This document shows, in pieces, positions 43,877 through 51,855 of a DNA stretch of 64,000 nucleotides; the first letter of the stretch is position 1; each line of letters opens with the position of its first letter. The translations under genes were made by a program, and so were the position numbers. The notes beneath the pieces were generated by a model. The model was not told where the DNA came from and ran no database searches. It saw only the letters and a list, made by a program, of their open reading frames with translations. This DNA comes from Mycolicibacterium litorale (GTDB lineage: Bacteria > Actinomycetota > Actinomycetes > Mycobacteriales > Mycobacteriaceae): NCBI RefSeq assembly GCF_014218295.1, contig NZ_AP023287.1:3720001-3784000 (forward strand), given 5' to 3'.

Positions 43877-44718
43877 TGGATCGGTTCGTCGCCGAGCACG
43901 GTGGTGCGCAACATCTCCCGCGGTGAGTTCTCCGGGTAGGGCGCCGCCCGGTGCAGCACCCCGCGGTTGTCCCAGACGACCGTGTCCCCCACCGACCACG
44001 TGTGGCTGTAGACGAGGTCGGGGCGGGTGGCGCGGTCGAGCAGGTCGGCCAGCAGCGCCCGTCCCTCGTCGAGGTCCATCCCGACGACGTAGTCCGCCGA
44101 CGCGCCCAATACGAGCGATCGACGACCGCTGCGATGGGTCCACACCAGGGGGTGTTCGTGGGTGGGGCGGGAGCGCCACCGGGCCAGAAGTTCCGGCGAC
44201 GGGTCGGGAGTGACCCGACGCTGTGAGGCCTCCAGCGAGTGCACCACCCGCAGCGACGCGAGCCGCGACTTCTCGTCCTCACCCAGACCGTCGTAGGCGC
44301 CGTAGGCGCTGGCGAATTCGGTCTCCCCGCCGCGCTCGGCCACCTCCAGCGCCGAGAGCACCGTCGCCTTCTGCGGGAACTCGTCGCCCGTGGGTGTGCA
44401 GCCGTCGATGTGCCAGTCGAACGTCGCGCGCAGGTAGGACGCGGAGGAGTTCTTGGACTTGTCGAGGGTCACCGGATAGATCCCCGCCACCGGGTGGTGC
44501 CCGTCGGACGAGTGGTCGACGTCGCCGAGGCGCCTGCAGAACGCCACCTGCGCCTGCGGGTCGAGGTGCAGGCCCGGAAAGACCAGCACCCCGCTGTCTT
44601 CCAGTGCGTCGAGCACCGCAGTGGCGAGCGCGTCGTCGGCGGCCAGCGCCTGTGGGTCGAGTCCGGTCACCTCCGCACCGACCGACGCGGTGAGCTTGTT
44701 GATCGTCAGCAGACTCAT
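43873..44718 (-). CDS. TauD/TfdA family Fe(II)/2-oxoglutarate-dependent dioxygenase
   Basis: A 281-residue TauD-type dioxygenase. Iron ligands are H-x-D in FDWHIDGCT and a distal histidine in GVLHRAAPY; REMLRTT near the end supplies the 2-oxoglutarate-binding arginine. It would hydroxylate an aliphatic position or remove a substituent. It lies between the CMD gene (overlapping) and the small Rieske-partner gene, so three oxygenase chemistries (P450, Rieske, 2OG) occur in one unit. Confidence 0.92.
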   Translation of the reverse strand: MSLLTINKLTASVGAEVTGLDPQALAADDALATAVLDALEDSGVLVFPGLHLDPQAQVAFCRRLGDVDHSSDGHHPVAGIYPVTLDKSKNSSASYLRATFDWHIDGCTPTGDEFPQKATVLSALEVAERGGETEFASAYGAYDGLGEDEKSRLASLRVVHSLEASQRRVTPDPSPELLARWRSRPTHEHPLVWTHRSGRRSLVLGASADYVVGMDLDEGRALLADLLDRATRPDLVYSHTWSVGDTVVWDNRGVLHRAAPYPENSPREMLRTTVLGDEPIQ

Positions 44719-44737
44719 GGTCGTTGGCTCCTGTCGG

Positions 44738-45067
44738 TCACGGCACGGGCGCGCTGACGCGGTGCATGACGGCGTCGGCGGAGTCGGTCGGCTTCTGTGT
44801 CCCGAAGATCTCGACGGCCATCGAGACCATGATCATCGAGTAGATGAGGTGCAGCAGGTTCAGCGCATCGTCGGGCACGTCGTCGAGCGGGAACTTGTCG
44901 CAATAGTCGATCGCCTCCTCGAAGCGGGGCGAGAACGCGTCGTAGAACTGCCGGATCTCGGGCATCGGGGTGTCCAGCCGGGTCTGCCACCGTTCGGCTT
45001 CTTCTGCCAGACACCACTTCTCGGCGAAGGGTTCGAATTCGGCGAAGGCGCTCGGCAACCGGGTCAT
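44738..45067 (-). CDS. Small conserved protein paired with Rieske oxygenase (copy 1)
   Basis: A 109-residue helical protein with LPSAFAEFEPFAEKW, EEAIDYCDKFPLDDVP and LNLLHLIYSMIMVSMAVE. It is a paralog of the 114-residue protein at 49991, which is likewise encoded directly after a Rieske alpha subunit. Its ATG overlaps that alpha gene's stop (ATGA). No metal or cofactor motif is seen apart from one shared cysteine (CDKF). I infer a dedicated subunit or assembly partner of the oxygenase; it is not an NTF2-fold beta subunit by sequence. Confidence 0.75.
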   Translation of the reverse strand: MTRLPSAFAEFEPFAEKWCLAEEAERWQTRLDTPMPEIRQFYDAFSPRFEEAIDYCDKFPLDDVPDDALNLLHLIYSMIMVSMAVEIFGTQKPTDSADAVMHRVSAPVP

Positions 45068-46341
45068 GGTCGCGCTCCGACCGGTGCCCGTTCGGCGCGA
45101 TACTGCTCGACCCACTTGACGGCCTCGTGATGCAGGTGCCGCACGAGGATCTCCTGATCGCTGAGCGGATAGTCGTCGACTATCGGCTCGTCCAGGCCGT
45201 ACTCCAGCGCCGCCTGGGTGCCGCCCAGCATGCCGGCGTCCTGGAGGGCGAACTCCTTGAGCACGACGGAGGCCACCTCGTGTTCGATTCGTTCGCGCAC
45301 CGTGCGCGCCGGGTGGAAGGCGTTGTAGGCCTCGAACTTGTGGGTGTTGTGCGACGTCGGCCAGTAGCGGTAGAGCAGATACCAGCCGTGATAGATCAGG
45401 ATCTCCAGGTTCGGGAAGATCTGGAAGTTCGTGATCCCCCACGGTTCGATCCCGCCCGGGTTCAGACCGGCCGACTGGTGGGTCTCCGGGGTGCGCCACG
45501 GCCCCACCAGCCCGCTGCGGGTGATCCGTTCGACGGGGTACATGAATTCGGGGTCGAGTAGCCACCGCCGCGTTCCCGCGGTCGAGACCAGGCGGTGCGG
45601 ACCGTCGATCTGGAAGTGGCCGCACTCGAACGTCGCGTTGGGTTGGCGCACCGCGCTGGGCACCTGCTGACTGTGCAGCGACGGCACGTGGTAGTACTCC
45701 TGGAAGGCGTCGGCGAAGATCTTCCAGTTGCTGTTGTTGTGCGCCTCGAACTCGTAACGCTCGGTCATCAATTCGAACGGGTAGTCGTCGAGCGCGGTGA
45801 TCATCGGCCCGAGGAATTCGCGCAGGCTCTGACGCGGCTCGGGGTCGAGGTTGACGAAGATGAACCCGTTCCACACGTCGCACTGAACCGGTGCCAGGCC
45901 CATCGTCGACGTGTCGAGGTCGAAGAACTCGCCGGGTTGCTGCACGAACGTCAAGGCGCCGTCGAGGCCGTAGCGCCAGCCGTGGTACTTGCACGTGAAC
46001 TGCCGGCAGGTGCCTTTGACCTCGTCGCCGGGGAAGTCGTTCCACACCAGCTTGTTCCCGCGGTGGCGGCAGATGTTGTAGAAGGCGCGGATCTTCTGGT
46101 CACGGCCCTTCACCACGATCACCGAAACCTTCGCGACGTCGATCTCCTTGGTGAGGTAGCTGCCCACCCGGGGCAACTCCTCCACCCGCCCGACGTTGAG
46201 CCAGGCCCGCTTGAACACCGCCTCCCGTTCGAGTTCGTAGAACTCCGGCGAGACGGAGTCCCGGAACGAGACCGGGCCGGTGCCGAGTTCCGGATAGTGT
46301 TCCGTCCAGCTACCCTCCGGTGGCTTGGGCCAGCGCCCCAT
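45064..46341 (-). CDS. Rieske oxygenase alpha subunit (KshA/SRPBCC type, copy 1)
   Basis: A 425-residue Rieske oxygenase: centre C-R-H-R-G-N ... C-K-Y-H-G-W, mononuclear-iron region NWKIFADAFQEYYHVPSLH. It is the same length as and closely similar to the enzyme at 50340 (shared PPEGSWTxHYPxLGTGPVS start). Members hydroxylate ring or alkyl carbons with electrons from a separate reductase; the KshB-like reductase gene two genes upstream fits. The small paired gene follows with a 4-nt overlap. Confidence 0.92.
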   Translation of the reverse strand: MGRWPKPPEGSWTEHYPELGTGPVSFRDSVSPEFYELEREAVFKRAWLNVGRVEELPRVGSYLTKEIDVAKVSVIVVKGRDQKIRAFYNICRHRGNKLVWNDFPGDEVKGTCRQFTCKYHGWRYGLDGALTFVQQPGEFFDLDTSTMGLAPVQCDVWNGFIFVNLDPEPRQSLREFLGPMITALDDYPFELMTERYEFEAHNNSNWKIFADAFQEYYHVPSLHSQQVPSAVRQPNATFECGHFQIDGPHRLVSTAGTRRWLLDPEFMYPVERITRSGLVGPWRTPETHQSAGLNPGGIEPWGITNFQIFPNLEILIYHGWYLLYRYWPTSHNTHKFEAYNAFHPARTVRERIEHEVASVVLKEFALQDAGMLGGTQAALEYGLDEPIVDDYPLSDQEILVRHLHHEAVKWVEQYRAERAPVGARP

Positions 46342-46383
46342 GCGAACCTCCCTGTCCTGACTGATGTTCCGGCCGGCGGGTCA

Positions 46384-47127
46384 TCACATCACCGACCCGC
46401 CGTTGACGCCGAGCGTCTGCCCCGTGATGAACCCGGACTCCTCGGAGCACAGGAAACCGACCGCGGCCGCGATGTCGTCACCGGTGCCGAGGTGGCCCAC
46501 CGGGATGCTCGCCGCCATCTGCTCGCTCGGAGGCAGGAACCCCGCGGCCTGCGACTGGTGCTGCATCGGCGTCTCGATCCCCGACGGTGGGACGTTGTTG
46601 ACCGTGATGCCGGCCGCCCCGTACTCACGCGCCAACGATTTCGTCAGCGACAGCAGCGCCCCTTTGGAGGCGGCGTAGTGGGCCATTCCCGGCGATCCGC
46701 GTTGGGCGCTCGACGACGAGATCATCACGATGCGACCCCATCCCGCCTCCAGCATGTCGGGTATCGCGACCTGGCAGCAGTGGAACGTGCCGGTGAGGTT
46801 GACGTCGACCAGGTGCTGCCAGGCCTGGGGGGTGATGTCGAGAAACGCCGCGAAATCCACCAGGCCGGCGCTGGTGACCAGGATGTGCACCGGTCCGAGT
46901 TCGGTGCGGACCTTGGCGAAGGCCTCCTCCACCGCGGCGCGCTCGCTCACGTCGGCGGCGACGCCGAGTGCGGTCACGCCGTCGGCGCGCAGCTCCTCGG
47001 CGACCCGTTGCGCCGCATCGCCGTTGAGGTCGAGCACGGCCACCCGGTGCCCCCGTCGGCCGAGCTCGTGGCAGGTCGCCTCGCCCATACCGGAGCCACC
47101 CCCGGTCACCACCGCGACGCGGCTCAT
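46384..47127 (-). CDS. SDR family oxidoreductase
   Basis: A 247-residue SDR: TGGGSGMG, TSAG, MISSSS, YAASKGA, ITGQTLGVNGG. Same subfamily as the SDRs at 16451 and 35740. Lies between the reductase and Rieske-alpha genes, 27 and 42 bp apart, consistent with oxidising the alcohol formed by the oxygenase. Confidence 0.9.
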   Translation of the reverse strand: MSRVAVVTGGGSGMGEATCHELGRRGHRVAVLDLNGDAAQRVAEELRADGVTALGVAADVSERAAVEEAFAKVRTELGPVHILVTSAGLVDFAAFLDITPQAWQHLVDVNLTGTFHCCQVAIPDMLEAGWGRIVMISSSSAQRGSPGMAHYAASKGALLSLTKSLAREYGAAGITVNNVPPSGIETPMQHQSQAAGFLPPSEQMAASIPVGHLGTGDDIAAAVGFLCSEESGFITGQTLGVNGGSVM

Positions 47128-47154
47128 CGACTTCGCCTCGACACAGCGTCACTC

Positions 47155-48183
47155 CTACTCGTAGACCACGTGGACGGTGCGGCTGGTGGGCAGCGACTGG
47201 CAGGTCAGCACCCACCCCTCGGCCACCTCGTCGTCGTCGAGCGCGTCGTTGTTGAGCATCCGGGCGCTGCCCGAGACGATGCGCGCCATACATGTTCCGC
47301 ACGAACCGGTTTCGCAGGACGACGGGGCGCGCAGTCCTGCGGTGCGCGCCGTCTGCAGCAGTGTGTTGCCCGCCCGGTAGGGCGCGGCGGTCGTCGTGCG
47401 GTCGAGCTCGATGACGACCTCGTCGGTCGTCACGTCAGCCTCGGCGGCCACGGCGTCGGCCGGCGCCTGCGTCACCTGGAACCGCTCGAGGTGGATCCGT
47501 TCCCGCGGCACACCGGACTTCCGGACGGCCGATTCCACGGTGTCCATGAACGGACCCGGACCGCAGATGTAGTAGTCGGCGGGACCAGCGGCGGCGACGA
47601 AGGACTCGACCGCCGTGGGCGTGACGATACCGCCGTCGTCGTCGAAGTGCTGGGTGAGCGTCAGTCGATCGGCATGGCGGTCGACGAGGCGTGACAGCGT
47701 GTCGGCGAAGATCACCGAATCGCGGCTGCGGTTGGCGTAGAAGAGCCTGATGGGCCGCACGGAGGTGGCCAGGGCCGTGCGGATCAGCGACATGATCGGG
47801 GTGATCCCGCTGCCACCGGCGAACGCGACGATCCCGCGGTGGTTGTCGCGCAGCAGAAACCGCCCCTCGGGCGGAGCGACGAGAAGCTCGACGCCCTCCG
47901 ACGCGGTGTCGTTGAGCCAGTTCGACACGAGTCCGCCCGGATCGCGTTTGACGGTGATGCGCAGCTCGTCCTCCACCGGCGCGGACGACATCGAGTAGCA
48001 GCGCCGCAGATCGCGCCCGTCGAGGGTGACCCGCAGCGTCAGGAACTGGCCGGCCTGATAGCGGAAGCGCCCCGAACAGTGGTGGGGCACGTCGAGCACC
48101 AGCGACACGGCATCGGAGGTCTCGCGCACGACCCGCTTGATGCGCAGCGGTGCGAACCCGTCGGCGTCGAGGTGCTCACCCAT
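47155..48183 (-). CDS. Oxygenase ferredoxin reductase (KshB-like FAD/[2Fe-2S])
   Basis: A 342-residue reductase with three domains: FAD-binding (RCYSMSS as the R-x-Y-S motif, about residue 62), NAD-binding (AGGSGITPIMS; YICGPGPFMD), and a C-terminal plant-type [2Fe-2S] domain (SCETGSCGTC ... TCQS). This is the layout of KshB, HsaB-partner and phenylacetate-type reductases that feed Rieske oxygenases. It is the only such reductase here and probably serves both 425-residue alpha subunits. The ATG at 48183 is preferred to the TTG at 48201, which falls inside a regulatory repeat. Confidence 0.92.
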   Translation of the reverse strand: MGEHLDADGFAPLRIKRVVRETSDAVSLVLDVPHHCSGRFRYQAGQFLTLRVTLDGRDLRRCYSMSSAPVEDELRITVKRDPGGLVSNWLNDTASEGVELLVAPPEGRFLLRDNHRGIVAFAGGSGITPIMSLIRTALATSVRPIRLFYANRSRDSVIFADTLSRLVDRHADRLTLTQHFDDDGGIVTPTAVESFVAAAGPADYYICGPGPFMDTVESAVRKSGVPRERIHLERFQVTQAPADAVAAEADVTTDEVVIELDRTTTAAPYRAGNTLLQTARTAGLRAPSSCETGSCGTCMARIVSGSARMLNNDALDDDEVAEGWVLTCQSLPTSRTVHVVYE

Positions 48184-48196
48184 CGACGACGACGAT

Positions 48197-48208
48197 ATCA
48201 AGTACTTG
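48197..48208. promoter_or_regulatory. Regulatory repeat ATCAAsTAsTTG, copy 1
   Basis: ATCAAGTACTTG contains the perfect palindrome CAAGTACTTG, 13 nt upstream of the reductase ATG. It also comes close to the KstR2 consensus AnCAAGnnCTTGnT as I recall it, but the adjacent regulator is a MarR protein. Confidence 0.6.
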
Positions 48209-48216
48209 TCATAGTT

Positions 48217-48228
48217 ATCAAGTAGTTG
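48217..48228. promoter_or_regulatory. Regulatory repeat ATCAAsTAsTTG, copy 2
   Basis: ATCAAGTAGTTG starts exactly 20 bp after copy 1 in the same orientation, in the 63-bp gap between the MarR gene and the reductase gene. Spacing of two helical turns suits cooperative binding of two dimers. Confidence 0.6.
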
Positions 48229-48246
48229 AGACTCTTCCTATGCGCG

Positions 48247-48699
48247 TCAGTTCTCGACGTGATCGGCGAAAAGCTCGTGACCCGTGCCCTGTTCGACCAC
48301 GCGGCCCAGCAGATCACGTAGCGTCTGCTGTTCGGCCTTGGTCAGCACGCCGAACACCTTGTCGTGCGCGGCGATCGCATCGCTGACCACCGCGGCGGCC
48401 ACCTCGCGTCCCTGATCGGTGAGGAACGCCTGCAGGATGCGGCCGTGCTGGGGATCCCGCTTGCGCTCCACGAGCCCGCGCTTCTCCAGCGCGGTCAGCG
48501 CCAGCTGCACCCCCTGGGGACTGATCAGCAGCCGGCGCGCGAGCTCGGCACCCGACAGGCCCGGTTCGTTCGACAGTTGGCGCAGCACACCGATCTGCGC
48601 AGTGCTCACGCCGTGTTCGCTCACCGCCTCGTTCACGGTCGTCAACGAGAAGTAGAACGCCTGCTTGAGCAGCCACAGGATGTTGTCGGTGAGTTCCAT
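48247..48699 (-). CDS. MarR family regulator
   Basis: A 150-residue MarR protein: dimerisation helices at both ends and a winged helix in the middle (SGAELARRLLISPQGVQLALTALEKRGLVERKRDPQHGR). MarR proteins usually sense an aromatic or hydrophobic ligand and repress nearby operons. The ATG at 48699 has GGAG at good spacing; an upstream ATG at 48723 has none. It lies 38 bp after the amidohydrolase-like gene and directly before the repeat-bearing reductase promoter. Confidence 0.92.
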   Translation of the reverse strand: MELTDNILWLLKQAFYFSLTTVNEAVSEHGVSTAQIGVLRQLSNEPGLSGAELARRLLISPQGVQLALTALEKRGLVERKRDPQHGRILQAFLTDQGREVAAAVVSDAIAAHDKVFGVLTKAEQQTLRDLLGRVVEQGTGHELFADHVEN

Positions 48700-48737
48700 G
48701 GCGGGCTCCTGACGCGCGTTCATGGCTGCGACGTTAG

Positions 48738-49994
48738 TCAAACCACGGCACGCTTGTGGACCACGCCGTCCTTCATCACGAACCGCACGTCGAGTGTGGC
48801 CGCGATGTCCTTCGACGGATCCCCCGGCACGGCGATGATGTCGGCCAGGTAGCCCGGTGCCAGGCGGCCGAGTTCGTCGTCTGCCTCGATCAGCTCGGCG
48901 CTGGTGATCGTCGCCGCGCGCAGGGCGGCCATGGGCGTCATCCCCCGCGCGACGAGCGCGCACAACTCCTTGGCGTTCTGCCCGTGTGGCACCGCCGGGG
49001 CGTCGGTGCCGCAGGCGATCCGCACACCGGCGGCGATCGCCTTCGGCAGCATCGCCTGCGCGCGCGGGAACACCTCCTCGGCCTTGCGCCGCAGTTCGGG
49101 GGCGATGCGGTCCACGGCCATCGCCTCGGTGAGATAAGTGGTCGAGACCAGGAAGGTGCCGTGGTCGACCATCATCTGGATCGTCTCGTCGGTGGCCAGG
49201 AAACCATGTTCGATGCAGTCGATGCCGGCCCGGATACACGCCCGGATCGCGCTGTCGCCGACGGCGTGCGCGGCCACCCGCACGCCCGCGCGATGGGCCT
49301 CGTCGGCGATCGCGGCGAACTCGTCATCCGAATACTGTTGTGCCCCCGGAGCGGTACTGTGCGACATCACGCCCCCGGAGGCCGAGACCTTGATCAGCTT
49401 GGCGCCGTGGCGGATCTGATACCGCACGCAGGCGCGGACGTCGTCCACGCCGTTGGCGATACCCTCGGCCACCGACAGCGGCATGATCCCCGGTGCCAGC
49501 CGCTGGAACACCGTCGGGTCCAGGTGGCCGCCGTAGGGGGTGACCGCGTGCCCGGCGGGATAGATCCGCGGACCGGCGTGCCAGCCCTGGTCGACGGCGC
49601 GCTGCAGCGCCACGTCGAGCAGGTAGCCGCCGGTCTTGACCATCAGCCCCAGATTGCGGACGGTGGTGAAGCCGGCGTCCAGTGTGGTGCGCGCGTTGAC
49701 CGCGCCGCGCAGCGTGCGGTATGCGGGATCGTCCTGAACGCCGTGCATGGGGCTGGGGAGGCCCTCGGGTCCGCCGGGCCCACCGATCAGGAGGTTGAGC
49801 TCCATGTCCATCAGACCGGGCACCAGGGTCACATCGCCCAGATCGAGAACTTCGGCATTCGACGACGAGTAAGCCTGCGGCGCAGCGGGATCCACTGAGA
49901 GGATCCGGTTTCCCTCGACCACCACGGCGGCCGGTGAGCGGACCTCGCCCGCCTCAACGTCCGCCCAGCGAGCAGCGCGCAGAACCGTGGTCAC
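48738..49994 (-). CDS. Amidohydrolase-superfamily protein lacking the HxH motif
   Basis: A 418-residue protein of the imidazolonepropionase/Xaa-Pro dipeptidase-like branch. It keeps the carbamylatable lysine (LIKVSASGG), histidines in VAAHAVGD and CIEHGF, and aspartate in CGTDAPA. The first motif, normally PGLIDxHxH, reads PGLMDMELNLLIGG, so both first-strand histidines are replaced. Either one metal site is lost or it uses a different metal arrangement. GTG start at 49994 overlaps the stop of the small gene upstream (GTGA). Substrate unknown. Confidence 0.85.
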   Translation of the reverse strand: MTTVLRAARWADVEAGEVRSPAAVVVEGNRILSVDPAAPQAYSSSNAEVLDLGDVTLVPGLMDMELNLLIGGPGGPEGLPSPMHGVQDDPAYRTLRGAVNARTTLDAGFTTVRNLGLMVKTGGYLLDVALQRAVDQGWHAGPRIYPAGHAVTPYGGHLDPTVFQRLAPGIMPLSVAEGIANGVDDVRACVRYQIRHGAKLIKVSASGGVMSHSTAPGAQQYSDDEFAAIADEAHRAGVRVAAHAVGDSAIRACIRAGIDCIEHGFLATDETIQMMVDHGTFLVSTTYLTEAMAVDRIAPELRRKAEEVFPRAQAMLPKAIAAGVRIACGTDAPAVPHGQNAKELCALVARGMTPMAALRAATITSAELIEADDELGRLAPGYLADIIAVPGDPSKDIAATLDVRFVMKDGVVHKRAVV

Positions 49995-50335
49995 GGCACC
50001 GGTTCGGAGATGCAGTCCAGTGTCGTGGCGCCCGAATCGGGCACCTTGGGCTGCTTCCAGCACTCGACCGGAAACGACACCTGGATCATCGAATACAGCA
50101 GGTGCATCAGGTTGAGCACGTCCTCGGGCATCTCGTCGAGGCTGAACTTGTCGCAGAAGGAGATCGCCTCCTCCGCGCGCGCGGTGATCGCGTCGTAGAA
50201 CGCCTGCATGTCACGCATCGAGCTGCCCAGCCGCTTGGCGTAGCGCTCGGCTTCGGTACCCAGACACCAGTCGGAGAACTGTTCGAGGTCGGCGAATTCG
50301 GGCGGCAGTTTCGCGGAGGTCACGGTGTCGCTCAT
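49991..50335 (-). CDS. Small conserved protein paired with Rieske oxygenase (copy 2)
   Basis: A 114-residue paralog of the protein at 44738: LPPEFADLEQFSDWCLGTEAERY, EEAISFCDKFSLDEMPEDVLNLMHLLYSMIQVSFPVE and the same SEPVP-like C-terminus. Encoded 4 bp after the Rieske alpha gene at 50340. The repeated alpha-plus-small-protein arrangement argues for a functional complex. No known domain recognised. Confidence 0.75.
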   Translation of the reverse strand: MSDTVTSAKLPPEFADLEQFSDWCLGTEAERYAKRLGSSMRDMQAFYDAITARAEEAISFCDKFSLDEMPEDVLNLMHLLYSMIQVSFPVECWKQPKVPDSGATTLDCISEPVP

Positions 50336-50339
50336 CGGT

Positions 50340-51617
50340 TCACACCCCCTGACCGACGTGCTCGGTCTTGCGCCGGTAGTCCTCGACCCACGCGGCGGTC
50401 TCCTTGTGCAGGTGACGGATCAGCACCTCCTGATCGCAGAGCACGAACTCGTCGAGGACCCGCGATTCGATCATCGACTGGGTGGCCTCGAGCGTGTTGG
50501 CGTCCTGTAGGCCGTACTCCTTGAACGACACCGCCGCCAGTTCCTGGGCGATCCGCTCACGGGCGGTACGCGGCTGCGGGAAGTACACCGTGCCCTCGAA
50601 GATGTGGGTGTTGTGCGACGTCGGCCAGTAGTGGTACGTCAGATACCACCCCTGGCCCCAGAACAGCATCACGAAGTTGGGGAACAGCTGGAACGAATCC
50701 AGGCCCCACGGATCGCATTTGGCGGGGTTCAGCCCCGCTGGCATCTCCCCCAGATCCGGTTTGTCCCACGGCCCGAACAGTCCGCTCTGGCAGATGTCCT
50801 CGATCGGTTTGCGCATCTCGTCGGCCATCTCCCAGGCCCGCACACCCGACGTGCTGACCAGCCGGTGCGGTCCTTCGATGCGGTAGTGGGGCGCCTCGAA
50901 TCCGGCTTCGGCCGCGGCCTTGGAGTAGGCCGTCGGCGACTGGTTCGCGTGTAGTACCGGTGCGTGGTAGAACTCCTGGAACGCATCCATGTAGAGCTTC
51001 CAGTTCGCCTTCACCTCCGAGCGGTACTGGAACCGTGAGGTCATCTTGCCGAACGGGTAGCCCTCGAGATCGGTGATCATCGGTCCGAGGAAGTCGCGCA
51101 GCGTCTGTTCGGGGTCCTTCGCGAAGTTGACGAAGATGAACCCCTCCCACACGTCGCAGTGCACCGGGACCAGGCCGTAGCGGCTCTTGTCGAGATCGAA
51201 GAACTCGCCCTCCTGCTGGACGAAGGTGAGGTTGCCGTCGAGGTCGTAGCGCCACGCGTGGTATTTGCACGTGAACTGCCGGCACACGCCGCGGGTCTCC
51301 TCGGCCGGCATGTCGTTCCACACGAGCTTGTTCCCGCGGTGCCTGCAGATGTTGTGGTAGGCCTTCACCTCCCCACTGCCAGTGCGGACGACGATGATCG
51401 ACGTGTTCACGACCTTGAGCTCTTTGGTGAAGTAGCTGCCTTTGCGCGGCACCTGCTCCACCCGGCCGACGTTGAGCCAGGCGCGTGTGAACACGGCCTT
51501 GCGCTCGATCTCGTAGAACGCCGGATCGATGGAGTCGTCGTAGGACACCGGGCCCGTCCCCAGCTGCGGATAATGCTGCGTCCAACTGCCCTCGGGCGGT
51601 TTGGGAAAACGGGCCAT
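50340..51617 (-). CDS. Rieske oxygenase alpha subunit (KshA/SRPBCC type, copy 2)
   Basis: A 425-residue Rieske oxygenase: C-R-H-R-G-N ... C-K-Y-H-A-W, iron site in NWKLYMDAFQEFYHAPVLH. Close paralog of the enzyme at 45064. The ATG at 51617 begins the conserved MARFPKPPEGSW; the open frame continues to 51857 but runs through the divergent promoter. Its promoter region carries a third copy of the MarR-linked repeat, so it may be co-regulated with the reductase. Confidence 0.92.
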   Translation of the reverse strand: MARFPKPPEGSWTQHYPQLGTGPVSYDDSIDPAFYEIERKAVFTRAWLNVGRVEQVPRKGSYFTKELKVVNTSIIVVRTGSGEVKAYHNICRHRGNKLVWNDMPAEETRGVCRQFTCKYHAWRYDLDGNLTFVQQEGEFFDLDKSRYGLVPVHCDVWEGFIFVNFAKDPEQTLRDFLGPMITDLEGYPFGKMTSRFQYRSEVKANWKLYMDAFQEFYHAPVLHANQSPTAYSKAAAEAGFEAPHYRIEGPHRLVSTSGVRAWEMADEMRKPIEDICQSGLFGPWDKPDLGEMPAGLNPAKCDPWGLDSFQLFPNFVMLFWGQGWYLTYHYWPTSHNTHIFEGTVYFPQPRTARERIAQELAAVSFKEYGLQDANTLEATQSMIESRVLDEFVLCDQEVLIRHLHKETAAWVEDYRRKTEHVGQGV

Positions 51618-51758
51618 GTGTCGTCTCCTGTCAACGGCGAGCCGCCCCTCGCGACGCGCCGAACCGGACCCCTCGAGCAAACGGCCACGCACAGCTGCCA
51701 TTTCGGCGTTCCGCTCAAAACCTGCACCGCCGACGGTATATCCTGCACCGGTCAATCG

Positions 51759-51770
51759 CAAGTAGTTGAT
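51759..51770. promoter_or_regulatory. Regulatory repeat ATCAAsTAsTTG, copy 3 (reverse orientation)
   Basis: CAAGTAGTTGAT on the plus strand; read on the minus strand with flanks, ATATCAACTACTTG matches copy 1 (ATATCAAGTACTTG) at 13 of 14 positions. It lies in the 238-bp divergent region between the Rieske oxygenase gene (51617) and the EBP-like gene (51856), where nothing else is evident. Confidence 0.6.
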
Positions 51771-51855
51771 ATTCATCGCGCCGAGAGGCTGGGGGCGATG
51801 GACCTCCGTGGCGCCGACCCGGCCGCCATGACGGCAGGCAAGGGAGCATGACCAC

